The notes beneath the pieces are model-generated. The model ran no database searches. It saw only the letters and a list, made by a program, of their open reading frames with translations, and was not told the origin of the DNA. From Vibrio rhodolitus (GTDB lineage: Bacteria > Pseudomonadota > Gammaproteobacteria > Enterobacterales > Vibrionaceae), in contig NZ_QLYZ01000005.1 in assembly GCF_003350325.1 (NCBI RefSeq), positions 207,750 through 271,749 of the forward strand: a stretch of DNA of 64,000 nucleotides. The letters are read 5' to 3'. Below, piece by piece: positions 47,237-54,460 of this stretch. How positions within the stretch are numbered: the first letter of the stretch is position 1; every line of letters starts with the position of its first letter. The position numbers and the translations under genes are program-made.

Positions 47237-48214
47237 CTATTGTAGCTCAACCAAACCACCATGCTTACGGCTTAGCTCTTTGTTAACGAAGCGAAGATGC
47301 CCGTTCTCTTGCGATAGGAGTTGAGTTTTATTCTCTGCCACTTGTACGCGATTATTGGTCTCTAATAGCTCAGAACGTAACGAAGATATGATTTCATCTG
47401 TTTTAGCTAAATCCATTTGGATGCTGTCAGATCTAGTGTTTGCAACGGTTAGCTGCTGCTTTGTCGTATCGAGCTGGTTTTCCAAGTCTGAATAACGTTC
47501 TTCTAACTTGATGCTTTGTAAGTTCCTTTCCTCAAGCTGAGTGCCTAGAATTGCGTTGGCAGTTGAGAGGGAAAGAACTTGTTCTTCAAGATCCTGAATA
47601 GTGATTTCAGATAACCTAACATCCTCGCACAGTTTTACGTTGTCGCGCTTCAACTGCATCAATTCGGATGAAATATTAGCCTGAGCTTGTTCAAGCTCAG
47701 AATATCGATGTTCCAATTCTTCACATTGAAGTTCAAGCTCTTCATTATTCGCTACCTGAGCGCGAACGCGCTCTTCTGTTTTAATAACTTGCTCTTCAGC
47801 TAATCTTTTCTCCTCAAGAGCGCTTTCTTTCTCGCTGAGCGCACTTTGAAGTCTTGTTTTAGTGAGCTGTTCATAATGACATGCGGTAATGTCATTTAAC
47901 CTTACAAGAAGCGCGTATATCGACTCTGAAAGCTCAGCTTCCGTGATCTTGTATGCATCCTGAATTTCCAATGGTAGCTGTGCATGTTCAGTTTCGCTGC
48001 GTGCTGGCAGAACCTCGGTTGTAATTGATGGTTTGATATATTCTGGAAGCTGACCACTTTCAGTTAGACGTTTTATATCCGAGTCAAACGAAGTGGTTTT
48101 ACCACGCCCTAGGATCTCACGTATGCGCCAGCCCCGAGGTTCGATCCCCTTGTTTAGTAGCTCGTTAGCTACATTAATTAACTCTTCTTCTGAATATGAT
48201 TTCGGCCTAGCCAT
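47237..48214 (-). CDS. KfrA-like DNA-binding coiled-coil protein
   Basis: About 325 residues from the ATG at 48214 (Shine-Dalgarno AAAGGTG); an in-frame codon at 48223 is less likely. The N-terminal 60 residues (MARPKSYSEEELINVANELL, then GWRIREILGRGKTTSFDSDI) match the KfrA_N domain of plasmid-encoded KfrA proteins. Residues about 110-320 are an almost unbroken coiled coil rich in Glu, Leu and Gln. KfrA of broad-host-range plasmids is an autoregulated DNA-binding protein that supports plasmid maintenance. A near-perfect palindrome sits just upstream of this gene. It points to a plasmid origin of part of the island. Confidence 0.82.
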   Translation of the reverse strand: MARPKSYSEEELINVANELLNKGIEPRGWRIREILGRGKTTSFDSDIKRLTESGQLPEYIKPSITTEVLPARSETEHAQLPLEIQDAYKITEAELSESIYALLVRLNDITACHYEQLTKTRLQSALSEKESALEEKRLAEEQVIKTEERVRAQVANNEELELQCEELEHRYSELEQAQANISSELMQLKRDNVKLCEDVRLSEITIQDLEEQVLSLSTANAILGTQLEERNLQSIKLEERYSDLENQLDTTKQQLTVANTRSDSIQMDLAKTDEIISSLRSELLETNNRVQVAENKTQLLSQENGHLRFVNKELSRKHGGLVELQ

Positions 48215-48257
48215 CTTGTTCACCTTTACTTTCGTTTTAGAAGCACCTAATTGGTTT

Positions 48258-48282
48258 GTTAGTTAGTTCAGAACAAACTAAC
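48258..48282 (-). promoter_or_regulatory. Near-perfect 25-bp palindrome upstream of the kfrA-like gene
   Basis: Arms GTTAGTTAGTTC and GAACAAACTAAC flank one central base, with a single mismatch. Outer GCACC (48243) and GGTGC (48286) extend the symmetry. It begins 44 bp before the kfrA-like start and is a good candidate for its autoregulatory operator. Confidence 0.72.
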
Positions 48283-48505
48283 TTTGGTGCCTTTATGAGC
48301 AAAGTACGATGGTGAAAAAGATTCGTCAAATATGTATGCCATTAATATTTTTAATAAAATTAATGACTTAATAGTTGTTTTATCTATAACAGGTAAAAGA
48401 AGATTTTAGATTTACGTTTATTTATCAAACCTATGGATAAGCGATGTTTTGGGTAAAAACTTAGTAAGGTATCACTGTAAACATATTTTCCTGATTTCTA
48501 GAAAT

Positions 48506-48622
48506 TGAGATCATGATCTCACATTTTCAATGGCTCTGTTCTGCCAAAAGTATTAGTTAAGAGCCGAGTTAGAAAATGTGAACACCTACACTCACCATTT
48601 ACTAGTGGACAGTTATACTAGT
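48506..48622 (+). promoter_or_regulatory. Palindrome-rich control region upstream of the AbiEi-like gene
   Basis: The 367 bp between the kfrA palindrome and the AbiEi-like start contain no gene. A perfect 16-bp palindrome (TGAGATCA-TGATCTCA) is at 48506-48521. A bipartite inverted repeat follows: ACATTTTC (48521-48528)/GAAAATGT (48572-48579) with GGCTCT (48532-48537)/AGAGCC (48560-48565) inside. ACTAGT occurs twice at 48601 and 48617. AbiEi proteins autoregulate by binding inverted repeats, so one of these may be the operator. Confidence 0.5.
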
Positions 48623-48649
48623 TAAATTGGATATAAGTGTTTACCTATC

Positions 48650-49171
48650 ATGAAGCAAAGTGAAGCAATCCTGCGCCTGAACGAATGGGATCTGGAAGGG
48701 CGCTACATCTTTCAACATCGAGATCTCAAGAAAATATTCCACGAAGATACTGAAAGGAATTTGAATGAGACGTTGAAGCGGTTAGTGAAAAACCAGATCC
48801 TAGAGCGAGTTGCTCGCGGTATTTACTTGTACACGTTATCCAAAGATAGATTTAGTGCGAACACATTAGAGATTATCGCTAAAACGTTAAGACGAGGTGA
48901 ATACAGTTATGTCAGCCTAGAATCGGCATTGTCAGAATACGGTGTTATTTCACAAATCCCTGTAGATCGCTTGACTGTTATGACAACAGGCCGAAAAGGT
49001 GAATACAAAACTCGATACGGTGTGATTGAGTTTACTCATACGAAAAAATCGGTTCCCGACATTGTCGATAGTATTCGACGTGTGAGTAGGCCACTTCGTG
49101 TCGCAACCGAAGAGACTGCTATTCGTGATTTGAAACGTGTTGGACGTAACGTTCACCTAATCATCGATTAA
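48650..49171 (+). CDS. AbiEi-like (type IV antitoxin-family) protein without visible toxin partner
   Basis: A 173-residue protein. The N-terminal winged helix (SEAILRLNEWDLEGRYIFQHRDLKKIF, then LKRLVKNQILERVARGIYLYTL) and the C-terminal domain (YVSLESALSEYGVISQIPVDRLTVMTTGRKGEYKTRYGVIEFTH) match the AbiEi/DUF6088 antitoxin family. In classical systems the antitoxin is followed by the nucleotidyltransferase toxin AbiEii, which modifies tRNA or other targets. No such gene lies downstream; 330 bp of non-coding sequence follow. It may be an orphan regulator, or its partner may be an unrelated gene nearby. A perfect CCTGCCTTAAGGCAGG hairpin at 49187-49202 follows the stop. Confidence 0.78.
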   Translation: MKQSEAILRLNEWDLEGRYIFQHRDLKKIFHEDTERNLNETLKRLVKNQILERVARGIYLYTLSKDRFSANTLEIIAKTLRRGEYSYVSLESALSEYGVISQIPVDRLTVMTTGRKGEYKTRYGVIEFTHTKKSVPDIVDSIRRVSRPLRVATEETAIRDLKRVGRNVHLIID

Positions 49172-49500
49172 GCGTTTTTCGAGTTTCCTGCCTTAAGGCA
49201 GGTATGCTTTGTATGGTGCAGCTATATTGCTAGTTAACGATTTGTGATTTTTAGAAGAGGTCGATCTGGTGATAGTGTCACCTGGACTTAGAACGATGAT
49301 GGAAGCTTTTCGCTTGCTAAAAAGAAAATGAGTCATCGTAATCGCTACGCTTATGGATAGACAAAGACGTAACACAGATTCCCCCTTTTTCTACTCAGAA
49401 TTTTACTTATTTACACTATATAATTATGTTTGATAAAAGCTTTGTTGCATATATTATGAGTCTTTAATTTTAAGATAACTAACTGGTTTAGAGGTTAATA
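49172..49500. other. Non-coding region after the AbiEi-like gene
   Basis: 329 bp. It starts with the 16-bp hairpin at 49187-49202. A 26-codon open stretch ending near 49331 reads like protein (VDLVIVSPGLRTMMEAF) and could be a gene remnant, but it is too short to call. The last part, AT-rich, should hold the promoter of the gene at 49501. Confidence 0.4.
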
Positions 49501-49812
49501 ATGGCACTGGCACAATATAAAACACAATTACTAGATGAATTCGAGCAACGCACAGATAACTGGAGTTTTGGTCAATTTGAATGCCGACTTGGAGAGCTTA
49601 GAAAAGGTGCTAGTTACCACGATGCGAAAGGGATCATCATAGATGCAGCAAAACTCGGAAAATGGCCGAATACAGTAAAGCGTTACTTATGTACAAACTA
49701 TGCTGCTTTTGGGAATGTTAGCTCTGAGCTAAATAGTACTTTTTCTCCTATTTATACTGCTATGTCTGAGAGCGAAAAAAAGGCTTGGGGATTTAAAACA
49801 AATAATTCTTAA
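49501..49812 (+). CDS. Unknown protein, first gene of the cassette-like array
   Basis: A 103-residue, probably soluble helical protein (YKTQLLDEFEQRTDNWSFGQFECRLGELRKG, then AKLGKWPNTVKRYLCTNYAAFGN). No recognised domain or signal peptide. It is followed after about 30 bp by an attC-like site, so with that site it forms a gene-cassette-like unit. The upstream boundary lacks a visible attC, so it could be the first cassette or a fused remnant. Such short single-gene units are usual in Vibrio cassette arrays. Confidence 0.65.
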   Translation: MALAQYKTQLLDEFEQRTDNWSFGQFECRLGELRKGASYHDAKGIIIDAAKLGKWPNTVKRYLCTNYAAFGNVSSELNSTFSPIYTAMSESEKKAWGFKTNNS

Positions 49813-49841
49813 TACATTTAGTAAGGTGAGAGCAATCTGTT

Positions 49842-49955
49842 TATGAGTGATTCGCAATGCGTGGCATTCTCGCTATGCATTGCGTTTAGTTTAAGGTGGC
49901 TTGCCGCGGCATCTGTATTGCGTCGCTCACACCCTAACAAGGCGTAGAGCAACTT
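49842..49955 (+). other. attC-like site 1 (cassette recombination site)
   Basis: Begins GAGTGATTCGCAATGCGTGG and ends CTCACACCCTAACAAGGCG-TAGAGC. The ends can fold on each other (GTGATTCGCAAT against ATTGCGTCGCTCAC). It shares its left and right blocks with the two sites below. Vibrio attC sites have this length, layout and GTGATTC/CTTAACAAGGCGTT flavour. The right core lacks one T of GTT. Confidence 0.68.
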
Positions 49956-50008
49956 ATCACCACCATCTGGTATAATCGCCCAAGACAGGATATGTAAAAG
50001 GAATTGAA

Positions 50009-50740
50009 GTGTCAGATGAGATCTCAAAATGGGCTGGTATAACAGCTTCTTTAATAGCAATTTGTGGCGTTGTCTATATGGCAGGCATTACCTACAGTGA
50101 GTTTCAGTCCTTATCTGATGAAGTGTCAGAACTAAAAAAGCAGAATGTGGCTTATGAAAAAGCACTAACTAAACATTTTGGCGAAAACTGGCTTTCTAGA
50201 GTCGATCACATTGAGGGTACATCATCTCTAAAAAGTGACTTTGAATACAAAACCACAGAATTAACAACTGCTGTAGAGAGTAACCTCAAACAAGTAAGTG
50301 AAGTTAATCAGTGGATATCATCGTTTAGATATTGGGCACAACAGCAAGATGTATTGGTCAGGAAAGAAACTCTTGATAGGTTTCGAGCTACTGCCGTTTA
50401 TTCTAGTTCTTCTTCGCTTGAAACATTCAACATTAAGATTAACAAGCAACATGAAAAAGGTCACTTGTACAAAGTTGGTGATTCGGTATTAATTGAGAAT
50501 CCTAAGCCGCCTGGAGAGTCAGTAAAAGTTTCGGTCATTGGGTTTACGAATGATACAGAGAACCCCGAAGTACTAGTTCAAATGAATACTTCACTCTTGA
50601 GTGAATTAGGTTTATCTAAGTGGGACGGTCGCTATGAACTCTTCATTACCAACGATCTTCAAGTATTGCGTTGGCAATCGCTAGAAAATATTCATATCGA
50701 ATCTCAGTTGCGTAAAAAAGTGTTCAAGAGTGATTCTTAA
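50009..50740 (+). CDS. Membrane-anchored coiled-coil protein of unknown function (cassette 2)
   Basis: A 243-residue protein starting with GTG at 50009 behind AAGGAATTG. Residues about 8-27 (AGITASLIAICGVVYMAGITY) are one membrane segment, followed by a coiled coil (FQSLSDEVSELKKQNVAYEKAL) and a globular C-terminal domain with beta character (GDSVLIENPKPPGESVKVSVIGF). No known family recognised. It stands between two attC-like sites, so it is a single-gene cassette. Topology suggests an inner-membrane protein with its bulk in the periplasm or cytoplasm; direction not determined. Confidence 0.7.
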   Translation: MSDEISKWAGITASLIAICGVVYMAGITYSEFQSLSDEVSELKKQNVAYEKALTKHFGENWLSRVDHIEGTSSLKSDFEYKTTELTTAVESNLKQVSEVNQWISSFRYWAQQQDVLVRKETLDRFRATAVYSSSSSLETFNIKINKQHEKGHLYKVGDSVLIENPKPPGESVKVSVIGFTNDTENPEVLVQMNTSLLSELGLSKWDGRYELFITNDLQVLRWQSLENIHIESQLRKKVFKSDS

Positions 50741-50838
50741 CGCTTGGTGGCTTCAGTACATAATTAGAGTTCATTGATTTAGGTACACTAATTAAGCTGT
50801 GTAATAACGTTGTTCACCGTAACGTGGCGTGATGAGCC
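50727..50838 (+). other. attC-like site 2
   Basis: Begins GAGTGATTCTTAACGCTTGG and ends TTCACCGTAACGTGGCGTGATGAGC. It overlaps the stop of the preceding gene, as is common in cassettes. The right core reads GTGATGA where GTTATGA is expected, so it may be partly degraded. Confidence 0.65.
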
Positions 50839-50870
50839 CACTATACAATAATTATTCTTATGAGGGTTAA

Positions 50871-51653
50871 ATGGAAGGTCAATCAAAAGGCACAGTGTAT
50901 GCTCATGCTTATTTTTCAGCCTCAGTAGAAAGAACTCTATCTGCGGGTAATTTTGGTGATCAATTTGCTGGGTTAACTACCGTAGCGTTGACTGCTTTCA
51001 TGGTTGAAAGTTACTTAAATTATCTCTGTGAAAATATCTACCTTATTGAAGGGCGTGTATCTAAGTATTTAGATGACTACAGCCAAGAAGATATTGTTGA
51101 AAGACTGCAAGCGATGAAAACTACGGATAAAGAGTTGTCTTTTAATGCCAGGCTTGCTGAAGTCTTAGGCTATACGGCACAAGCACAAATAATGATGAAA
51201 TCATTAAGGAAATCCGTGCATAAAAAGCAGAGAGATTCATTCGACCAAGACCTACTCGATTGTAAGGAGTTTAATGTAATCGAGAGTAAGTACAAATTTT
51301 CAGCGAAAGACAAGCTTAAATCTGTTCTCAAAGCATGTGGTACTCCACAAGCTGAATATGACAAGTTACTTCAGGTGAATGATAAGCTTTTTGATGCACG
51401 AAATGCTCTTGCACATGGTAGAACTGAATATGTAGACACTAATTTTAAGTCAAATGATGAACTATCGGTATCTGAAGCAGTACCGACGGTTACTGCTGGT
51501 TGGCAAGAACAGTGTACTTTAGAAAAAGCTAAGGCTATGTATAAGTCGTCAAAAGAACTCATCGCTTATCTAAACGAGGCATTTTTGGCAGAATTCCAAC
51601 CACTCAATCGGCTAAGCTCTCAAATTTCAGCCGTGAGCTATCAAACAATTTAA
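50871..51653 (+). CDS. HEPN-domain protein (cassette 3)
   Basis: A 260-residue helical protein. Near residues 170-185 it has LFDARNALAHGRTEY, which fits the HEPN signature R-x4-6-H (here R-N-A-L-A-H), the catalytic or nucleotide-binding motif of HEPN ribonucleases found in toxin-antitoxin and antiphage systems. The N-terminal helices (VALTAFMVESYLNYLCENIYLIEG) also resemble stand-alone HEPN proteins. There is no adjacent nucleotidyltransferase antitoxin. It is flanked by attC-like sites and directly precedes a caspase-like protease cassette; joint function is possible but not implied, since cassettes assort independently. Shine-Dalgarno GAGGG. Confidence 0.7.
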   Translation: MEGQSKGTVYAHAYFSASVERTLSAGNFGDQFAGLTTVALTAFMVESYLNYLCENIYLIEGRVSKYLDDYSQEDIVERLQAMKTTDKELSFNARLAEVLGYTAQAQIMMKSLRKSVHKKQRDSFDQDLLDCKEFNVIESKYKFSAKDKLKSVLKACGTPQAEYDKLLQVNDKLFDARNALAHGRTEYVDTNFKSNDELSVSEAVPTVTAGWQEQCTLEKAKAMYKSSKELIAYLNEAFLAEFQPLNRLSSQISAVSYQTI

Positions 51654-51761
51654 GAGTGATTCAGCAAGCTTGGCAGTTTTGGTTTGGGTTAAGTTCAGTG
51701 TTTACGGTGGTCAAATTGAGTATCGTGGTCGCGTGCTTCACACCTTAATTTGGCGTTATAA
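51652..51761 (+). other. attC-like site 3 (best preserved)
   Basis: Begins AAGAGTGATTCAGCAAGCTTGG and ends TTCACACCTTAATTTGGCGTTATAA, with the right core GTTATAA fitting GTTRRRY at most positions. The two ends are complementary (GTGATTCAGCAAGC against GCGTGCTTCAC). The next gene begins 15 bp after it. Confidence 0.75.
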
Positions 51762-51775
51762 ATAAGGAGTAAAAT

Positions 51776-53272
51776 TTGAATTTAGCAATTGTTATTGGTG
51801 TCGAAAAATATAGATCACCTTTATTTGATGATCTAAGTGCATGTAAAAATGATGCAAGGGTCATGCGAGATGTACTTTCTAATGTAAAAGATGTTAATGA
51901 TATTTTGTATATTAATGAAAACGAAAGTGCGTATGATGTAAAAAATGCAATCGCAGATTTTGTAGATAATTACTCTAGTTCTGATGTATCAGAGTTGACT
52001 TTCTATTTCAGTGGGCATGGCGAGCGTTATAATGATGACTTCTTCTACCTTTTGTCTGATTTTGACCGTTCAAAAAAAGAATCAACGGGTTTAAGAAATA
52101 CAGAACTTGATGGTCTCATCAAAAAACTTTCGCCAAAATTATGTGTAAAAATTGTGGATGCTTGCTTCAGTGGCACTCAATACATTAAAAGTGAGTCTAA
52201 TACAGAAGTAGAGTTTAAAAAGTCGGCAAGTAAGAATGAGCTAAAAGATCTATATTTTTGGTTCTCGTCTCGCGAAAATGAAAGCTCTTTAGCTGGAAAA
52301 GAATTTAGTCATTTTACAGAAAGTATTCTGCTATCTTTAACTGAGCGAACTGGTGAAGTTCGATATAGAGATATGATGGCATTTGTAGCGGATGACTTTG
52401 CATCTAAGGATGCACCAGCACCTATTTTTATTAGTCAAGCAGATAACACTGAAAAGTTTGGGTTAGTAACACAAACTGTACAAGATTTGATTTATGGTGA
52501 GTTTGGATTTGATAGTGATGAAACTGAAACCGATGATGTTGTACAAACACAAAAAGATCCCCAAAATTTATCAAGATTAATATTGGAAAAAGCTAGTAAT
52601 AGTTGCTTCAGTGAAGATTCAATTCAGACTTTCTTAAGTGGAATTTTTGATGATTTCTCTCAATGGGAACAAGATGTCATCAAGTTATATTCTGTTGATA
52701 TATCAGAATTGAGTGTGGCTTGGAACGTCCCAAATGCTAAGCGAATAGGTTCATGGATTAAGGACAATAATAATGTCGGCTATTTTGTACGTCCAGATTA
52801 TGATAGTGTTAGTTATGAAGAGCAAGAGTATAAAGCTTTGCCTAAAAATCCCAGTCGTTCTGGCTTAGGTATTGCTAGTCTTGCAGCAAGTATGGCTGCT
52901 TTCGGTGATTATGACGATACAGAGTACAAGTTGGAGACGGTCACTAAGTACAGAAATGTGATATCTGGATTTGAGTACACTCACAATGCAGATAAACAAA
53001 TGCTTAGAATAAAATTTGAACCAAATAATGATTTATCTCCACCTGTTTCTCTATTTTTGGTCTCTATATATTCAAACAAAAAGTGTGTAGTACATTATTC
53101 ATATGAACGCCTAGATAAGACAGACTGGAGTTCTCATACACTCCCGAAATGTCTAGATTGGCATACATTAGAAGTAAATATAAACAACCCCGATATTGTT
53201 GGGTTAACAAGTAAGCATATAAAAGACGAGTTTTGTGAATGGCTAGAAAAGTATCTCCACACACTTTTGTAA
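51776..53272 (+). CDS. Caspase-like (peptidase C14/metacaspase) protein with unknown C-terminal domain
   Basis: A 498-residue protein starting with TTG at 51776 after AAGGAG. Residues about 1-235 are a caspase-type p20/p10 fold: NLAIVIGVEKYRSPLFDDLSACKNDA, catalytic histidine in FYFSGHGE (H81) and catalytic cysteine in VKIVDACFSGTQ (C130), with the later strand LYFWFSSRENESS and HFTESILLSL. The C-terminal 260 residues are unknown, with an acidic linker followed by helical and beta parts. Bacterial caspase-like proteases act in antiphage abortive systems (for example with CRISPR type III-E, CBASS-like or gasdermin modules) by cleaving a partner. No gasdermin is visible here. The gene follows an attC-like site and is the last of the recognisable cassettes. 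Confidence 0.85.
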   Translation: MNLAIVIGVEKYRSPLFDDLSACKNDARVMRDVLSNVKDVNDILYINENESAYDVKNAIADFVDNYSSSDVSELTFYFSGHGERYNDDFFYLLSDFDRSKKESTGLRNTELDGLIKKLSPKLCVKIVDACFSGTQYIKSESNTEVEFKKSASKNELKDLYFWFSSRENESSLAGKEFSHFTESILLSLTERTGEVRYRDMMAFVADDFASKDAPAPIFISQADNTEKFGLVTQTVQDLIYGEFGFDSDETETDDVVQTQKDPQNLSRLILEKASNSCFSEDSIQTFLSGIFDDFSQWEQDVIKLYSVDISELSVAWNVPNAKRIGSWIKDNNNVGYFVRPDYDSVSYEEQEYKALPKNPSRSGLGIASLAASMAAFGDYDDTEYKLETVTKYRNVISGFEYTHNADKQMLRIKFEPNNDLSPPVSLFLVSIYSNKKCVVHYSYERLDKTDWSSHTLPKCLDWHTLEVNINNPDIVGLTSKHIKDEFCEWLEKYLHTLL

Positions 53273-53298
53273 ATTATTTATAACACATATGAGCCTTC

Positions 53299-53345
53299 TG
53301 CCTGTCAATAGGCAATAACATCTTTTTGGCTACGTGAGTAGCCAA
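53299..53345 (+). terminator. Two consecutive hairpins after the caspase-like gene
   Basis: TGCCT/AGGCA (53299-53314) and TTGGCTAC/GTAGCCAA (53326-53345) with a short T run between. They may terminate the caspase transcript or represent a decayed attC, as no normal attC follows this gene. Confidence 0.5.
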
Positions 53346-53393
53346 TGCTCTTCGAACAACAAAGCTATCTACTTCGCTTTGTCATTTCGGTCA

Positions 53394-53603
53394 TTAAGTA
53401 TTGCTTACGATAAACACATATTGAAGATCTCTTATCGCGGTCTCGCCGCTGCTAACCCTTATCGGCAACTTGATGAAACCATGTATTCCTAAAGCCTGCA
53501 TCAGAGATCTACGTCGTTTTTGTGAAGGTTTAGGCACTGTTTTTCGATAGTTTGCTGTAGTATTTGAACATCGCGCATCGTTAGGTATTCTTATTAAGTC
53601 CAT
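53394..53603 (-). pseudogene. Possible fragment of an AbiEi-like gene
   Basis: An open frame of 69 residues on the minus strand includes LPIRVSSGETAIRDLQ. The AbiEi-like protein at 48650 contains RPLRVATEETAIRDLK at its C-terminus, an agreement at 10 of 14 core positions. The rest of the frame does not obviously match. It may be a remnant of a second antitoxin gene, or a chance agreement. The surrounding 444 bp (53273-53716) contain no other gene; a weak attC-like right end (AAGAAGGCGACGTTATG) lies at 53679-53700. Confidence 0.35.
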
Positions 53604-53716
53604 TTATTTGGCGAAATTCATTAGATCGAAATGAGTGATGTGCGCCTACTCATGGTTTTATATTGAAATTATTAGGTGATTCGTAAGAAGGCGACGTTAT
53701 GTGAAAAGGAGTATCT

Positions 53717-54313
53717 TTGAAAAATTTGATACATTATTTTAAGGCTCAATTTGTACCAATGTATGGTCTTATCTTACTTAGACATCAAGCGATCACGCAA
53801 ATGATGGGTAACAACTTGCCGACTTGGTCAACCACGATGGGAATCTATTTCTCATTGTTATCAATGTCTCTATATATTTACTCGCTTATCGTACGGTTTC
53901 ACCTAATTGAAGGTGAGCCTACCTTATTTTCAATGGGGCTATTTCAAACTATTTATGTGTTTGTTTTGGCTGCGATGTTTCAGCTAAGTTTCCATATTTT
54001 AGGTTCAACAAGAAGTTACTTAGCTAACCTAAAGTTGACGTTTCTGTTTGTTGGCATGCTTTACCTGCTTAATAGTTTTATTGGACTTCCATTTCAAATT
54101 TACCTTGAACAAGGTGGCAATCGATTCATTACATTTATAGCGTCGATGTTAATAGTAGTTTGGATGCTAAGGTGTTGGTACGTGATTGCAGAGTTTAATG
54201 GTCTTATTAAGAAAAAGGCAAAGGCACTTTCGCTAATAGCTATATCTCTACTACATCTTGTCGCTAGTGTTCTCTTCACTGTGATAGTTCCTTACTTTGT
54301 AAATATCACATAG
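53717..54313 (+). CDS. Polytopic membrane protein of unknown function
   Basis: A 198-residue protein starting with TTG at 53717 preceded by AAGGAG. It has about five hydrophobic segments (MGIYFSLLSMSLYIYSLIV, MGLFQTIYVFVLAAMFQLSF, LTFLFVGMLYLLNSFIG, FITFIASMLIVVWML and LIAISLLHLVASVLFTVIV). No conserved motif I can name; Yip1- or DUF3667-like membrane proteins have similar patterns. A possible partial attC just upstream suggests it too may be a cassette. A role as a membrane effector for the preceding caspase-like protein is conceivable but unsupported. Confidence 0.7.
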   Translation: MKNLIHYFKAQFVPMYGLILLRHQAITQMMGNNLPTWSTTMGIYFSLLSMSLYIYSLIVRFHLIEGEPTLFSMGLFQTIYVFVLAAMFQLSFHILGSTRSYLANLKLTFLFVGMLYLLNSFIGLPFQIYLEQGGNRFITFIASMLIVVWMLRCWYVIAEFNGLIKKKAKALSLIAISLLHLVASVLFTVIVPYFVNIT

Positions 54314-54460
54314 CAAGTATTTTAGGTTTCAAGATGCCTTTTCTCATCAAGAGGAAACTTGTTAGTGCAAAAGTCCCAGTACGTTTCTGCACAAAATCAA
54401 TTCAAAGCCATTAAACTGACGACGTGCCAGGCTTTATGGCTGGAACGTTCTGTTAAGGTT

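Noticed and set aside
49193..49375. Minus-strand 60-codon frame after the AbiEi-like gene, and a 26-codon plus-strand stretch
   Set aside because: Too short, no start signals; the plus-strand stretch reads protein-like but cannot be supported as a gene.
51776..54313. Caspase plus gasdermin system
   Set aside because: The adjacent 198-residue membrane protein has five strongly hydrophobic helices, unlike the soluble beta-rich bacterial gasdermins.
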